Origin: Nocardia terpenica
GTDB lineage: Bacteria; Actinomycetota; Actinomycetes; Mycobacteriales; Mycobacteriaceae
DNA length: 64,000 bases
Reading direction: 5' to 3'
Assembly: GCF_013186535.1 (NCBI RefSeq)
Contig: NZ_JABMCZ010000002.1
Span: forward strand, 1,054,001-1,118,000
Shown here: positions 32,696 through 41,372 of the stretch, piece by piece
Layout: the number at the start of each line of letters is the position of its first letter
How positions within the stretch are numbered: position 1 is the stretch's first letter
Notes under the pieces: generated by a model
The model's database searches: none
What the model saw: only the letters and a program-made list of their open reading frames with translations
What the model was told of the DNA's origin: nothing
Translations under genes and position numbers: made by a program

Positions 32696-33614
32696 AGAAG
32701 TGGTTCACCTCGGCTCCCTCGAGCAGCGCTACCGCGTCGTCGGTCAGGATCGCCAGCGAGCTGTACAGGGTCAGCAGATAGGACCCGATCGCGCGGCGGT
32801 CGATGCCCATGAACTTCACCGACAGCCCCAGCCCCTGCTCGCCGGTCAGTCCCGGCTGATACAGGCCGACCACGCCGCGGCGCGCCTCGCCGGTGCGGAT
32901 CAGCAGGAAGTTCGTCCGGCCGTCGGTGAGGGGAATCTTGTCCGACGGAACGATCGGAATGCCGCGCCAGGTCAGGAACTGCGACCCGAACATGCTCACC
33001 GTGGCCGGCGGCACGCCCCGCAGGGTGCATTCCCGGCCGAAGGCCGCGATCCCCTCCGGATGGGACAGGAAAAAGCCCGGCTCCTTCCACGCCCGCGCGA
33101 TCATGGCGTCCAGATCGTCCGGGGTCGGCGCCCCGCCGATCGTCGAAAGCCGCTGCTTGTCGGCGACATTCGGGATCAGCCCGTACTCCGGGCTGTTGAT
33201 CAGCTCGTTCTCCTGGTACTCCTTCATCGCCTCGATCGACAGGCGCAGCTGGTGGCCGATCTGGTCGTGCGCACCCGAATACAGGTCGGAGATGCGGGTG
33301 TGCACGTTGACGACCGTGTGCACCGCCTTCAGCCGGTACTCCCGCGGCGCCGTCTCGTAGTCGATGAAGGTCTCGGGGAGCGAGGACTCGTCGGCGTTGT
33401 CACTTTCGACGGTGACCGTGTGCTCGTTGGTGACCCGATTGCGCCGATACAGGCCCTCCTCGACCGGCACCCAGTCCAGCAGGTGGACCAACCACCGCGG
33501 AGTGATCGACTCCATCTGCGGGATGGTCTTGGTCTCGGTCGCCAGACTCTGGGCGGCCTCGTCGCCCAGCGAGGCAGGCTGTGGAGCGACCGATTCCGTA
33601 TCCCCGGTAACCAT
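32667..33614 (-). CDS. Family 2A encapsulin shell protein
   Basis: This 315-residue protein matches the family 2A shell: ITPRWLVHLLDWVPVEEGLYR, HTVVNVHTRISDLYSGAHDQI, ALVINS-like ENELINSPEYGLIPN, PDDLDAMIARAWKEPGFFLSH, and FMGIDRRAIGSYLLTLYSSL. It lacks a cyclic-nucleotide-binding domain, which separates 2A from 2B. The ATG at 33614 has GAGGTG five bases upstream. It should form a closed HK97-fold compartment around the desulfurase. The fold is shared with the phage capsid at 11.5 kb, but no close sequence similarity is seen. Confidence 0.9.
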   Translation of the reverse strand: MVTGDTESVAPQPASLGDEAAQSLATETKTIPQMESITPRWLVHLLDWVPVEEGLYRRNRVTNEHTVTVESDNADESSLPETFIDYETAPREYRLKAVHTVVNVHTRISDLYSGAHDQIGHQLRLSIEAMKEYQENELINSPEYGLIPNVADKQRLSTIGGAPTPDDLDAMIARAWKEPGFFLSHPEGIAAFGRECTLRGVPPATVSMFGSQFLTWRGIPIVPSDKIPLTDGRTNFLLIRTGEARRGVVGLYQPGLTGEQGLGLSVKFMGIDRRAIGSYLLTLYSSLAILTDDAVALLEGAEVNHFYDYAPTERA

Positions 33615-33801
33615 ATGACACCTCATCCGAATCCGGTGTGTTGCTTGGTTTTTCACCGTCAGCATGGCACGCCCGGATGGCGAGGATCCGCGCATCGGAG
33701 CCGACCGAGCGGGATCGTCTATGCACGAAATGCGTTGTAAAGCCAGGTTTTAACTCAGCGAGATTCCAATGCGAAAGCATCCCCCTACCCGGCAATAGGG
33801 G

Positions 33802-34785
33802 CTAGAACGAGTGCGCGTCGACCTCGGCCAGGTAGCGGGCGCGGGCGTCGTCGTCGAGGAAGGCGGCCTCGAAGGAGTTGCGGGCCAGGGTGCGCAGCTC
33901 GGCCGCGGTCAGGCCCAGCGCGTCCCGGACCCCGGCGAAGTTCTCGTGGATGTAGCCGCCGAAGTAGGCCGGGTCGTCGGAGTTGACCGTGGCGAGCAGG
34001 CCGAGCTCGAGCATGCGGCGCAGCGGGTGATCGGCGAGCCGATCCACCACGCGCAGCCGGACATTGGAGAACGGGCACACCGTCAGCGGGATGCGCTCGC
34101 GGACCAGGCGCTCGACCAGCGCGGGATCCTCCAGCACGCGAATGCCGTGATCGATGCGCTCGACGCCGAGCACGTCCAGCGCCTCGGCCACGTACGCCGC
34201 GGGCCCCTCCTCACCGGCGTGGGCGACCGCGCGCAGCCCGAGTTCGCGGGCCCGCTCGTAGACCGCCGCGAATTTGGCCGGGGGATGGCCCACCTCGGCC
34301 GAATCGAGGCCGACCGCGACGATCCGGTCCAGGTACGGCTCGGCGGCGCGCAGGGTCTCGAGGGCGGACTCGGCGGGCAGATCGCGCAGGAAGCACAGGA
34401 TCAGACCGGTCGAGATGCCGTGGCGTTCCTCGCTGTCGTGCAACGCTTTCCACAGGCCGTCGATGACGGTGGCGAACGGCACGCCGCGGGCGGTGTGGGC
34501 CTGGGGATCGAAGAAGATCTCGGCGTGCCGCACGCCCTCGGCCCGGGCCCGCGCCAGGTACGCCTCGGCCAGGTCGGCGAAGTCCTGCTCGGTGCGCAGC
34601 ACATCGGTCAGCCGGTAGTACAGATCGAGGAAGGACTGCAGATCCTCGAAGCGGTAGGCGGCGCGCAACTCCTCGACGGAGGCGAAGGGCAGCGCCACAC
34701 CATTGCGTTCGGCGAGCGCGAACGCCAGTTCGGGCTCCAGCGTGCCCTCGATGTGCAGGTGCAGTTCGGCCTTCGGTACGAGCAT
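33802..34785 (-). CDS. Adenine deaminase (adenosine deaminase superfamily)
   Basis: This 327-residue TIM-barrel has PKAELHLHIEGTLEPELAFA with the HxH metal site, AVAHAGEEGPAAYV, IDHGIRVLEDPALV and ATVNSDDPAYFGGY with the final Asp pair. The NSDDPAYFGGY form and short length fit the type-2 adenine deaminases (Aah1-like) better than true adenosine deaminase, whose usual loop reads NTDDP. It would convert adenine to hypoxanthine. Substrate assignment is by motif only. Confidence 0.75.
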   Translation of the reverse strand: MLVPKAELHLHIEGTLEPELAFALAERNGVALPFASVEELRAAYRFEDLQSFLDLYYRLTDVLRTEQDFADLAEAYLARARAEGVRHAEIFFDPQAHTARGVPFATVIDGLWKALHDSEERHGISTGLILCFLRDLPAESALETLRAAEPYLDRIVAVGLDSAEVGHPPAKFAAVYERARELGLRAVAHAGEEGPAAYVAEALDVLGVERIDHGIRVLEDPALVERLVRERIPLTVCPFSNVRLRVVDRLADHPLRRMLELGLLATVNSDDPAYFGGYIHENFAGVRDALGLTAAELRTLARNSFEAAFLDDDARARYLAEVDAHSF

Positions 34786-34823
34786 CGGCCGATCGTAGCC
34801 GCGCCCCCTCCCGCCCGCTTGTA

Positions 34824-34842
34824 TTAGGTTAGCCTAATCTTA
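34824..34842 (+). promoter_or_regulatory. IdeR/DtxR iron box overlapping the start codon
   Basis: TTAGGTTAGCCTAATCTTA closely fits the DtxR-family consensus, a near-perfect 19-bp palindrome. Its last base is the A of the ATG of the next gene, so the message would be leaderless or the real start lies further on. Iron-loaded repressor here would block transcription. Confidence 0.8.
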
Positions 34843-36074
34843 TGGTTGCGGTGGAGGTTGCCCGCGCGGACCGGTCCCGAGTCCGGCCGCGGAAACGGGC
34901 ACGCAAACCGGTGCGGCGCAGGCTCATTGCGGTGCACCGCTGGTCGGCGCTGGTGCTGGGGATCGTGCTGGTGATCCAGTCGACGTCCGGGGCGATCCTG
35001 CTGTATCACGCGGAACTGTTCCGGGCGCAGCACGCGTCGTTCTACCGGCACGGCGACGGCCCGCCGGTGGTCGGCACCGAACAGGCCGTCGCGCTGGTGC
35101 GGTCCACGGATCCGGGTTTCGAGGCCGGTTGGGTCGGCGTGGACGGCGGCGTGATCGCGGTCGGCAACCGGGACTTCACCGCGGCCTATTCCGTCGACCC
35201 CGGCACCGGGCGGGTCATCGAGCGGGTGGACCTGTCCGGCGGGGTGCTCGGCTGGCTGGTGAACCTGCACGACTGCGCCTTCGGCTGCCTGCGCTATTCC
35301 GGTGCGGTACCGATGCTGAACGAGCAGGCCCCGCTGATCGATATCACCTGGGCGGCACTGATTCTCAGTGTCTTGGGCCTGCTGCTGGTGCTGCTCGCGA
35401 TATCGGGCGCCATCGTCTGGTGGCCCTCGCGCACGCGCCTCCGGCACGGCTTCCGGGTGCGGCTGCGCAAGGGCCGCTTCGCGCGAGATCGCGACCTGCA
35501 CAACGTGATCGGCATAGTCGCCGTCCCGTTCCTGCTCATGTGGGGCATTACCGGCGTCACCATCGAATGGCCCGCCGCCCACCGCGCCTGGCTGGGCGCG
35601 ACCGGCGGCGACACCACCCTCGAACGCCCACAGGACATCTTCGTTCCCCGCCCGGTCGGCCAGCCACATCCGGTCGGCATCGGCGAGGCCAGCACCATCG
35701 CACTGCGTTCGGCCCCCGGCCGACTCGCCTACCTGATGCTCCCCACCGACACCACCCCGTACTACCAGGCCGCGGTGGCGGGCGCCTACTCCCCCTACGA
35801 ACACCGCGCCTTCTACAGCGGCGACGTCCTGGTCTACATCAACGCCCGCGACGCCTCCGACACCAAGGTGGTCGACGCCAGCCACAATCGCCCCCTGTCG
35901 AACACCTTCTACGCCAAGGTCTTCGAGCCCGCCCACTTCGGCTGGCTGGTGAATGGCTGGTGGCGAATCGTCTGGCTATTGTTCGGCCTCACCCCGCTGG
36001 CCCTCGCCGTAACCGGCCTGTCGACATGGCTGTTCAAGCGAAAGGTCAAGCGCGGCAAGCGCGCCCGCGCATAA
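34842..36074 (+). CDS. Iron-regulated PepSY membrane protein
   Basis: This 410-residue protein has a basic start (RSRVRPRKRARKPVRRRL), IAVHRWSALVLGIVLVIQSTSG as first membrane segment with the typical HRW, and three more segments (about residues 165-195, 220-235, 370-395) with LVNLHDC, LHNVIGI and FGWLVNG histidine positions. This is the PepSY-TM family, thought to include membrane reductases that release iron from siderophores. The iron box at its start supports that role. The extracytoplasmic loops hold PepSY-like segments. Confidence 0.8.
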   Translation: MVAVEVARADRSRVRPRKRARKPVRRRLIAVHRWSALVLGIVLVIQSTSGAILLYHAELFRAQHASFYRHGDGPPVVGTEQAVALVRSTDPGFEAGWVGVDGGVIAVGNRDFTAAYSVDPGTGRVIERVDLSGGVLGWLVNLHDCAFGCLRYSGAVPMLNEQAPLIDITWAALILSVLGLLLVLLAISGAIVWWPSRTRLRHGFRVRLRKGRFARDRDLHNVIGIVAVPFLLMWGITGVTIEWPAAHRAWLGATGGDTTLERPQDIFVPRPVGQPHPVGIGEASTIALRSAPGRLAYLMLPTDTTPYYQAAVAGAYSPYEHRAFYSGDVLVYINARDASDTKVVDASHNRPLSNTFYAKVFEPAHFGWLVNGWWRIVWLLFGLTPLALAVTGLSTWLFKRKVKRGKRARA

Positions 36075-36137
36075 GCACATTGAACCAGGCGGGAAAGTCG
36101 TTGGCGCGACGGGACCGACGGCACTACCGTCCGGTTG

Positions 36138-36770
36138 ATGGGGCAGGATCCGAAGAGGGTGGTGGAGACCGGGTACGACCGGATTGCCGAGCGGTACCTG
36201 GGGTGGATGGGAGAGATTCGGGACGATGCGCGGATTCGGGTTCTGGGGGAGGTGATCGCGGGGCTGCCCGAGCGGGCCGCCGTGCTCGATCTGGGTTGTG
36301 GGGCCGGGATCCCGTGTACCGCGGCGCTTGCCGAGCACGCGGATGTCGTCGGGGTCGATCTGTCGGCTCGGCAGTTGGAGTTGGCTCGGGCTCGGGTTCC
36401 CGGGGCGCGATTCGTGCGGGCGGATATCGGGACCGTCGAATTCCGGCGCGCGAGCTTCGACGCCGTCACCGCCTTCTACTCGATCGCGCATCTGCCGCGG
36501 GCCGAGCACGGTGCGCTGTTTCGGCGCATTGCCGGATGGCTGCGGCCGGGCGGGCGGTTCGCGGCGTCGCTGGGAAGCGGGAATGATGCAGGGGCCGTGG
36601 ACAATTGGCTCGGTGTACCGATGTACTTCAGCAGCTACGACGCCGCCACCAACAGGCGGCTGCTGGGTGAGGCGGGATTGGAGCCGATGATCGATGAGGT
36701 TGTCGCCCTGCACGAGCCCGAAGGGCCTGCGGTATTCCAGTGGGTCGTTGCCGCCAAGCCCTTCGGGTGA
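36138..36770 (+). CDS. SAM-dependent methyltransferase, class I
   Basis: This 210-residue protein has VLDLGCGAGIPCTAALAEHA as the SAM-binding motif I, VVGVDLSARQLELARARVPG as motif II, and FDAVTAFYSIAHLPRAEHG as motif IV. The substrate is unknown; the fold is of the ubiE/small-molecule type. The ATG at 36138 is used, though TTG lies just before it. It is on its own, with no linked pathway. Confidence 0.75.
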   Translation: MGQDPKRVVETGYDRIAERYLGWMGEIRDDARIRVLGEVIAGLPERAAVLDLGCGAGIPCTAALAEHADVVGVDLSARQLELARARVPGARFVRADIGTVEFRRASFDAVTAFYSIAHLPRAEHGALFRRIAGWLRPGGRFAASLGSGNDAGAVDNWLGVPMYFSSYDAATNRRLLGEAGLEPMIDEVVALHEPEGPAVFQWVVAAKPFG

Positions 36771-36775
36771 GGGGG

Positions 36776-37645
36776 TCAGGGCGTGACGCTCTGGCCGTTG
36801 ACCGAAATCGTGTCCACGTGGCAGTGTTTGGCGTCGATCGCGGTGGGTGCGGAGATGGTGCCGCCCGCACCGCCGTAGGCGATGCTGGGCTGGGTGCAGC
36901 TCTGTTCGCTGTCGTCCCGGAAGGTGATGGTGGTGTCGGAGAACACCAGTGGCCCGGCGTACTGGGCGTTGTCCCACGGTTCGATGGCGAAGATGGCCCG
37001 ATTCTGGGCCTGCTGCTGCAGATTGATCGCGTAGTTCACCGAACCCGAAGGGCCGGTGACGGTCTGGGTCCAGACGCCGGTGGACTGGTCCAGGGTGAAA
37101 TCGGCGTCCAGGGCGTCGCCGACCTGCGGCGCCATCGCCGAGCCCGAGTGGCAGCCCGAGAAGTCCGGGTCGTTGCCCACATTGACGTACTCGCCGGAGA
37201 TCCACCAGGACGAATAGGTGGGCGGCTGCGCGGTGGGGGCGCAGCTGTCACCCCAGGTGAGGACCGGTTGCAGCACGCCCAGGCCGACCGGATCGTAGTT
37301 GCGGCCGCCCTGGCTGGGCTCCAGGCCGGGCCACAGGAACATCGTCCCCACCGCGGGCGGCTGCGCCGGAACCGTGAAATGCGTGTGCAGCCGGACGATT
37401 TCGTTCGCGACGGGCAGGTCGAACTCCACCGTCGAAGTTCCGTCGGGCTGGAACTTCCACGGCGTACGACCCGATCCCGGCGCGTTCGGCGGCGGCGGGG
37501 CCCACCCCGGTGGGGTCGCGGTGGGCGGCGCGGCGACGGCAACGGGTGTCAGGGCTAAAACCGTTGCCAGGACCGCCATTACGGCGGTCGCGGCGGTACG
37601 AACCGCCGCTGCGTGTATGAGATTCATACTTTGATATGGAAACAT
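36776..37645 (-). CDS. Secreted protein of unknown function
   Basis: A Sec signal peptide (MNLIHAAAVRTAATAVMAVL, then ALTPVAVAAPP) starts at 37627 or 37645. The mature part is beta-rich and has Cys pairs (DSCAPTAQPP, FSGCHSGSAM, EQSCTQPSI, KHCHVDTI) likely to form disulfides outside the cell. It resembles secreted lectin- or glucanase-like sandwich proteins, but no catalytic residues are recognised. Confidence 0.6.
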   Translation of the reverse strand: MFPYQSMNLIHAAAVRTAATAVMAVLATVLALTPVAVAAPPTATPPGWAPPPPNAPGSGRTPWKFQPDGTSTVEFDLPVANEIVRLHTHFTVPAQPPAVGTMFLWPGLEPSQGGRNYDPVGLGVLQPVLTWGDSCAPTAQPPTYSSWWISGEYVNVGNDPDFSGCHSGSAMAPQVGDALDADFTLDQSTGVWTQTVTGPSGSVNYAINLQQQAQNRAIFAIEPWDNAQYAGPLVFSDTTITFRDDSEQSCTQPSIAYGGAGGTISAPTAIDAKHCHVDTISVNGQSVTP

Positions 37646-37781
37646 GACCGGTCTTTTCGGCGGACCGGATCGCCCGCCGCATAGGGGTGGCCGACACGGC
37701 AAATCTGCCCGCGTCGGCCGTAATTAAGCCCACCGTCGCCGAACCTGTATTCCGAACAAATCGGTCAGTACGGTTACCGGC

Positions 37782-38225
37782 ATGCAGCTGTCCCGCCTCA
37801 CCGATCTCGGGCTCCGCGCGATGATGCGGCTGGCGGTCGGCAGCGCCGAGCGGGAACGCGTCACCACCAGGCTGATCGCCCGCCAGGTCAGGGCGTCGGA
37901 ACGCTCGGTGGCCCGGGTGGTCGCCCAGCTCACCGAGTTGGGCCTGGTGGCGCCGCAGCGGGGCCGGGCCGGTGGGCTGCGGCTGACCGGGCCGGGACGG
38001 GAGGCGACGGTCGGCTGGATCGCCCGGCGGCTCGACGGCGCCTTCGACACCGCCGAGTGCGCGGGAGACCGATTGTGCGCCCGCGGTGGTCCATGCCAGT
38101 TGCGCACCGCCCTCGACGAGGCCCGCGAGGTGTTCTATCGCGAACTCGACAGGTACCGAATCGACGATCTGGTGCATCGGCACATCGAGATCGTGCCGCA
38201 ACCGATGAGTAGGGAGATTTCGTGA
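37782..38225 (+). CDS. nsrR: NsrR-like nitric oxide sensing Rrf2 regulator
   Basis: This 147-residue Rrf2 protein has a winged helix (TRLIARQVRASERSVARVVA) and the cluster Cys93, Cys99 and Cys105 in CAGDRLCARGGPCQL, the same numbering as I recall for Streptomyces NsrR. It ends with a GTGA overlap with the flavohemoglobin gene it should control. NO damage to the cluster would derepress hmp. Confidence 0.85.
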   Translation: MQLSRLTDLGLRAMMRLAVGSAERERVTTRLIARQVRASERSVARVVAQLTELGLVAPQRGRAGGLRLTGPGREATVGWIARRLDGAFDTAECAGDRLCARGGPCQLRTALDEAREVFYRELDRYRIDDLVHRHIEIVPQPMSREIS

Positions 38226-39415
38226 CGATCACTTCCGCCACAACGGAACTCATTCGCGCCACGCTGCCCCTGATCGGCGAGCGGATCGACGAGATCACCG
38301 TGCTGTTCTATCGCCGGATGTTCGCCGCCCATCCCGAGCTGGCCCGCGACCGCTTCAACCGGGGCAATCAGCAGCAGGGATCGCAGCAGCGGGCGCTGGC
38401 CGCATCCATCGTCACCTTCGCGGCCCACCTGGTCGACCCCGCGCTCCCGGATCCCCGGCGCATGCTGGCCCGCATCGGCCACAAGCACGCCTCGCTCGGC
38501 GTGACGGCCGACGAGTACCGGATCGTGCACGAGCACCTGTTCGCCGCGATTGTGGAAGTCCTTGGCGCACAGGTGGTTACGGACGAGGTCGCCGGGGCGT
38601 GGGATCGGGTCTACTGGCTGATGGCCGAGACGCTGATCGAGCTCGAACGCGCGCTGTACGAGCGGGCGGGGGTGCGGCCGGGCGATGTGTTCCGCGAGGC
38701 CCGGGTGGTCGAACGCGAGGAGGATCCGGCCGGGCCGGTCACCCTGGTCCTGGAATCCGCGGACCCCGCCGAACCGCTGCCGGGTTTCCTTCCGGGGCAA
38801 TATATTTCGGTCGCCGCCGAGCTGCCCGACGGCGCGCGCCAGCTGCGCCAGTACAGCCTGACCGGCGATCCGGGCCGGGGGCGGCTCGGTATCGCCGTCC
38901 GCCGGGTCCTCGCGACCGATCACGGCCCCGAGGGCGAGGTGTCGGCGTGGCTGCACGACACCGTCGCCGTCGGGGATCGGTTGCAGATCACGCTGCCGTT
39001 CGGCGATCTCGTCCTCGACACCGCCGCCGAGACGCCGGTGGTGCTGGTCTCGGCCGGGATCGGCGTCACCCCCATGGTCGGCATGCTCGAATACCTGGTC
39101 GCCGCCGACCGTGCCCGGCGCACCGTCGTCCTGCACGCCGACCGCTCGGCCGACACCCATCCGCTGCGCGCGCGGGTGCGCCGCCTGATCGGCGAGCTCA
39201 CCGATGTCACCTACCGCACCTGGTACCAGGACCGGGGCGACGGCCGGATCGACCTCACCGGGGTCGACCTGCCCGCCGACGCGGACTTCTACCTGTGCGG
39301 CGGCGCGGGCTTCCTCCGGTCGGTGCGCGCACAGCTGGCCGCGGCCGGAATCCCGGACCACCGTGTGCATTTCGAGTTGTTCACACCGACCGACTGGCTT
39401 GTGCACGGCCGCTGA
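38222..39415 (+). CDS. hmp: Flavohemoglobin (NO dioxygenase)
   Basis: This 397-residue protein has a globin domain (residues 1-140) with LFYRRMFAAHPELA and IGHKHASLGVTADEY, holding the haem-binding His. A FAD domain follows with QLRQYSLTGDPGRG, and an NAD domain with VLVSAGIGVTPMVGML and YLCGGAGFLRSV. It oxidises NO to nitrate with NAD(P)H. It is the second gene of the nsrR-hmp operon. Confidence 0.9.
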   Translation: MTITSATTELIRATLPLIGERIDEITVLFYRRMFAAHPELARDRFNRGNQQQGSQQRALAASIVTFAAHLVDPALPDPRRMLARIGHKHASLGVTADEYRIVHEHLFAAIVEVLGAQVVTDEVAGAWDRVYWLMAETLIELERALYERAGVRPGDVFREARVVEREEDPAGPVTLVLESADPAEPLPGFLPGQYISVAAELPDGARQLRQYSLTGDPGRGRLGIAVRRVLATDHGPEGEVSAWLHDTVAVGDRLQITLPFGDLVLDTAAETPVVLVSAGIGVTPMVGMLEYLVAADRARRTVVLHADRSADTHPLRARVRRLIGELTDVTYRTWYQDRGDGRIDLTGVDLPADADFYLCGGAGFLRSVRAQLAAAGIPDHRVHFELFTPTDWLVHGR

Positions 39416-39421
39416 GCCACA

Positions 39422-39961
39422 TTATTGCTCCTGCTCCGCGGCCCGCTCGCGGGTCGCGGGCTGGGTGCGGCGCAGCGAGGTCCACGCCTCCAGATCGTCG
39501 GCGAGGATCTCGTTCAGGTGGGCCATGGTCTGGGCGGCGAGCAGGTCGCGATCGGCGCCCTGGGCCCGCCGCAACTCCACGGTGCGCAGCATGGCCTGCA
39601 GCTGACCGAGGATCACGCTGCGCTGCACCCACATCTCGCGATGCCGGTACAGGCCGTCCCACGCGGACATGACCCCGATCGAGGCGGCGAGGGCGGTGCT
39701 GAACAGGCCCAGCCAGGGCGCGGAGAACACCGCGACGGCGGTGCCCAGCACCGCGATGAGCCCGTTGGCGGCCGCGGTCCACACCACCACGCGCCGGGCG
39801 CGCGTCTTCACCACGACCCGGGTCCGTTCGAACTCGTCGCGGTAGAAGCCCAGGTAGTGCAGGCTGATGTCGAGCGCGTCGGCGTCGCCGGGCGGGGAGG
39901 GCGGGGTGTGCAGCCCGGTCGATCTGCTGCGGGCGCGATCGCGGTCGAGCCGATGCCACAC
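39422..39961 (-). CDS. SLATT/DUF4231-like two-helix membrane protein
   Basis: This protein of about 179 residues has two close membrane segments (VVWTAAANGLIAVLGTAVAV and GLFSTALAASIGVMSAWDGL) followed by cytoplasmic helices (WVQRSVILGQLQAMLRTVEL). This layout matches SLATT/DUF4231-type membrane proteins, some of which are pore-forming effectors in conflict systems. The GTG at 39961 is chosen; the frame is open further upstream (ATG at 40030). Confidence 0.55.
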   Translation of the reverse strand: MWHRLDRDRARSRSTGLHTPPSPPGDADALDISLHYLGFYRDEFERTRVVVKTRARRVVVWTAAANGLIAVLGTAVAVFSAPWLGLFSTALAASIGVMSAWDGLYRHREMWVQRSVILGQLQAMLRTVELRRAQGADRDLLAAQTMAHLNEILADDLEAWTSLRRTQPATRERAAEQEQ

Positions 39962-40103
39962 GAGACAACCCGTTCGGAAGAGGATTACAGTGGTCTGAGT
40001 AGGGGTGTGAGCGTAGCACAACGGTTGCATTTCGGTGGCACGAGGCGTTAGTCTCACCAGGTAGAGATGTTCGCTCTCCGTCGTCCCGAAGGGTTGTGCG
40101 CTC

Positions 40104-40484
40104 ATGAGTGTTCCCAACGGCGCCATCGCCAGCCATGTCGAGACGGCCCGGTTGCCGCATCCCGAACTGGCCCGACAACTGGTACAACACCTGGGACCGA
40201 CGCTCGTCGCACTCATCGCCAATGTGCGAGACCGAAAACTTCCGCACAAATGGGCGCAGGCCGACGGGCCGCGCCCGCGGGACGCCGCCCTGGCCCGGTT
40301 GCAGGTGGCACACCGCTGTTGGAGCATGCTCGCGACCGCCGAGGGCAGCGATACCGCGCGGTCGTGGTTCATCGGCGCCAACCCGCGCCTGGGCGAGGAG
40401 TCACCGGCCCTCGCCATCCGCGAGGGCCGCTACGCCGAAGTCGTCGCGGCCGCAGTCGCTTTCGTCGACGGCTCCGAATACTGA
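40104..40484 (+). CDS. Xre/MbcA/ParS-type antitoxin
   Basis: This 126-residue protein has a helical N-terminal half and the toxin-binding part in TARSWFIGANPRLGEESPAL and EGRYAEVVAAAVAFVDG, the typical Trp-Asn-Leu-Gly pattern of DUF2384 antitoxins. It precedes the RES-domain gene by 76 bases. It should neutralise the toxin by covering its NAD site and may bind its own promoter. Confidence 0.75.
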   Translation: MSVPNGAIASHVETARLPHPELARQLVQHLGPTLVALIANVRDRKLPHKWAQADGPRPRDAALARLQVAHRCWSMLATAEGSDTARSWFIGANPRLGEESPALAIREGRYAEVVAAAVAFVDGSEY

Positions 40485-40560
40485 ACCCGCGCGCCGCAAT
40501 TCTCCCCTCTCGACTACCCTCGAATCCACAGAGGCCGGGTCATGCGAGGGGGGTTCGTTC

Positions 40561-41367
40561 TTGTCTAAAAGCGATATCCGAAAACCGGGGGCCATACGGA
40601 CCTGCTCGAAGACCGGATTCGCTCTCGTTCCCTCCGCCCGCAGAACCGTCTACCGGCTCGCGAAACCCTCGTTCGGGCCGCTGAATCCGATGCTGCGGCG
40701 GGTCTCGGCCGACGATCCCCGCACCTGGAACCGTTACGACGTCGCAGGTCAGCAGACCGTCTACGCCGCCAGTAACGAACTCGGCGCCTACGGTGAACTG
40801 CTCGCACCGCTGAAACCCACACTGCCCGTACCGGCCTCTCGGTATTTCGACGATGTCGGCGACGACGACGAACTCGAGTCGCTGATCCGCGAGGAATGGA
40901 CGGGTGTCGGCCACCGCCCTCCCCGCGAACTGGATTTCGCGTGGCTCGCCGAGCACCGGCTATATCGGCTCACCCTGCCCACCATGGGCTGGTTCATCGA
41001 TATCGAGGCCGCGACCAGCCTGTCCGCCATTGCCGAATACGCGCCGACCAGTCTGGTCGAGCACGGCGTCGCCGAGGTCAGCGTCGCCGAATTGCGCAGC
41101 CCCGACCGCTGGCTCACCACCACCATCGCCACCCGGCTGTGGCCGCTGACCCTGGACGACGGCAGCCTCGCCCACGGCATCGTGTACGGCTCCCGGCACG
41201 GCAGCGAATGGGACTGCTGGGCGATCTGGCTGCGCCGCACCCGAAACGCCCGCACCGCCAGGGGACTGGTCACCACCGCCGACCCGGGCGTGGATATCGC
41301 GCCACCGGATATCAACCCCGCCCTCGCGGCGACCCTGCGGACCTACCGCCTGACGATGAAGACATAG
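40561..41367 (+). CDS. RES-domain toxin (NAD-consuming type)
   Basis: From a TTG at 40561 with GAGGGGGG about nine bases upstream: 268 residues. RES-type text: ARRTVYRLAKPSFGPLNP near the start, then QTVYAASNELGAYGELLAPL with the Tyr and Glu, and LTTTIATRLWPLTL and GIVYGSRHGSEWDCWAIWL near the end. RES toxins such as MbcT and ParT consume NAD. It is longer than most RES toxins (about 150-180), with extra N- and C-terminal segments. Confidence 0.7.
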   Translation: MSKSDIRKPGAIRTCSKTGFALVPSARRTVYRLAKPSFGPLNPMLRRVSADDPRTWNRYDVAGQQTVYAASNELGAYGELLAPLKPTLPVPASRYFDDVGDDDELESLIREEWTGVGHRPPRELDFAWLAEHRLYRLTLPTMGWFIDIEAATSLSAIAEYAPTSLVEHGVAEVSVAELRSPDRWLTTTIATRLWPLTLDDGSLAHGIVYGSRHGSEWDCWAIWLRRTRNARTARGLVTTADPGVDIAPPDINPALAATLRTYRLTMKT

Positions 41368-41372
41368 CGCCC

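Noticed and set aside
35129..36586. 485-codon plus-strand frame over the PepSY and methyltransferase genes
   Set aside because: It is out of frame with both recognised proteins and consists of low-complexity Arg/Gly/Pro text.
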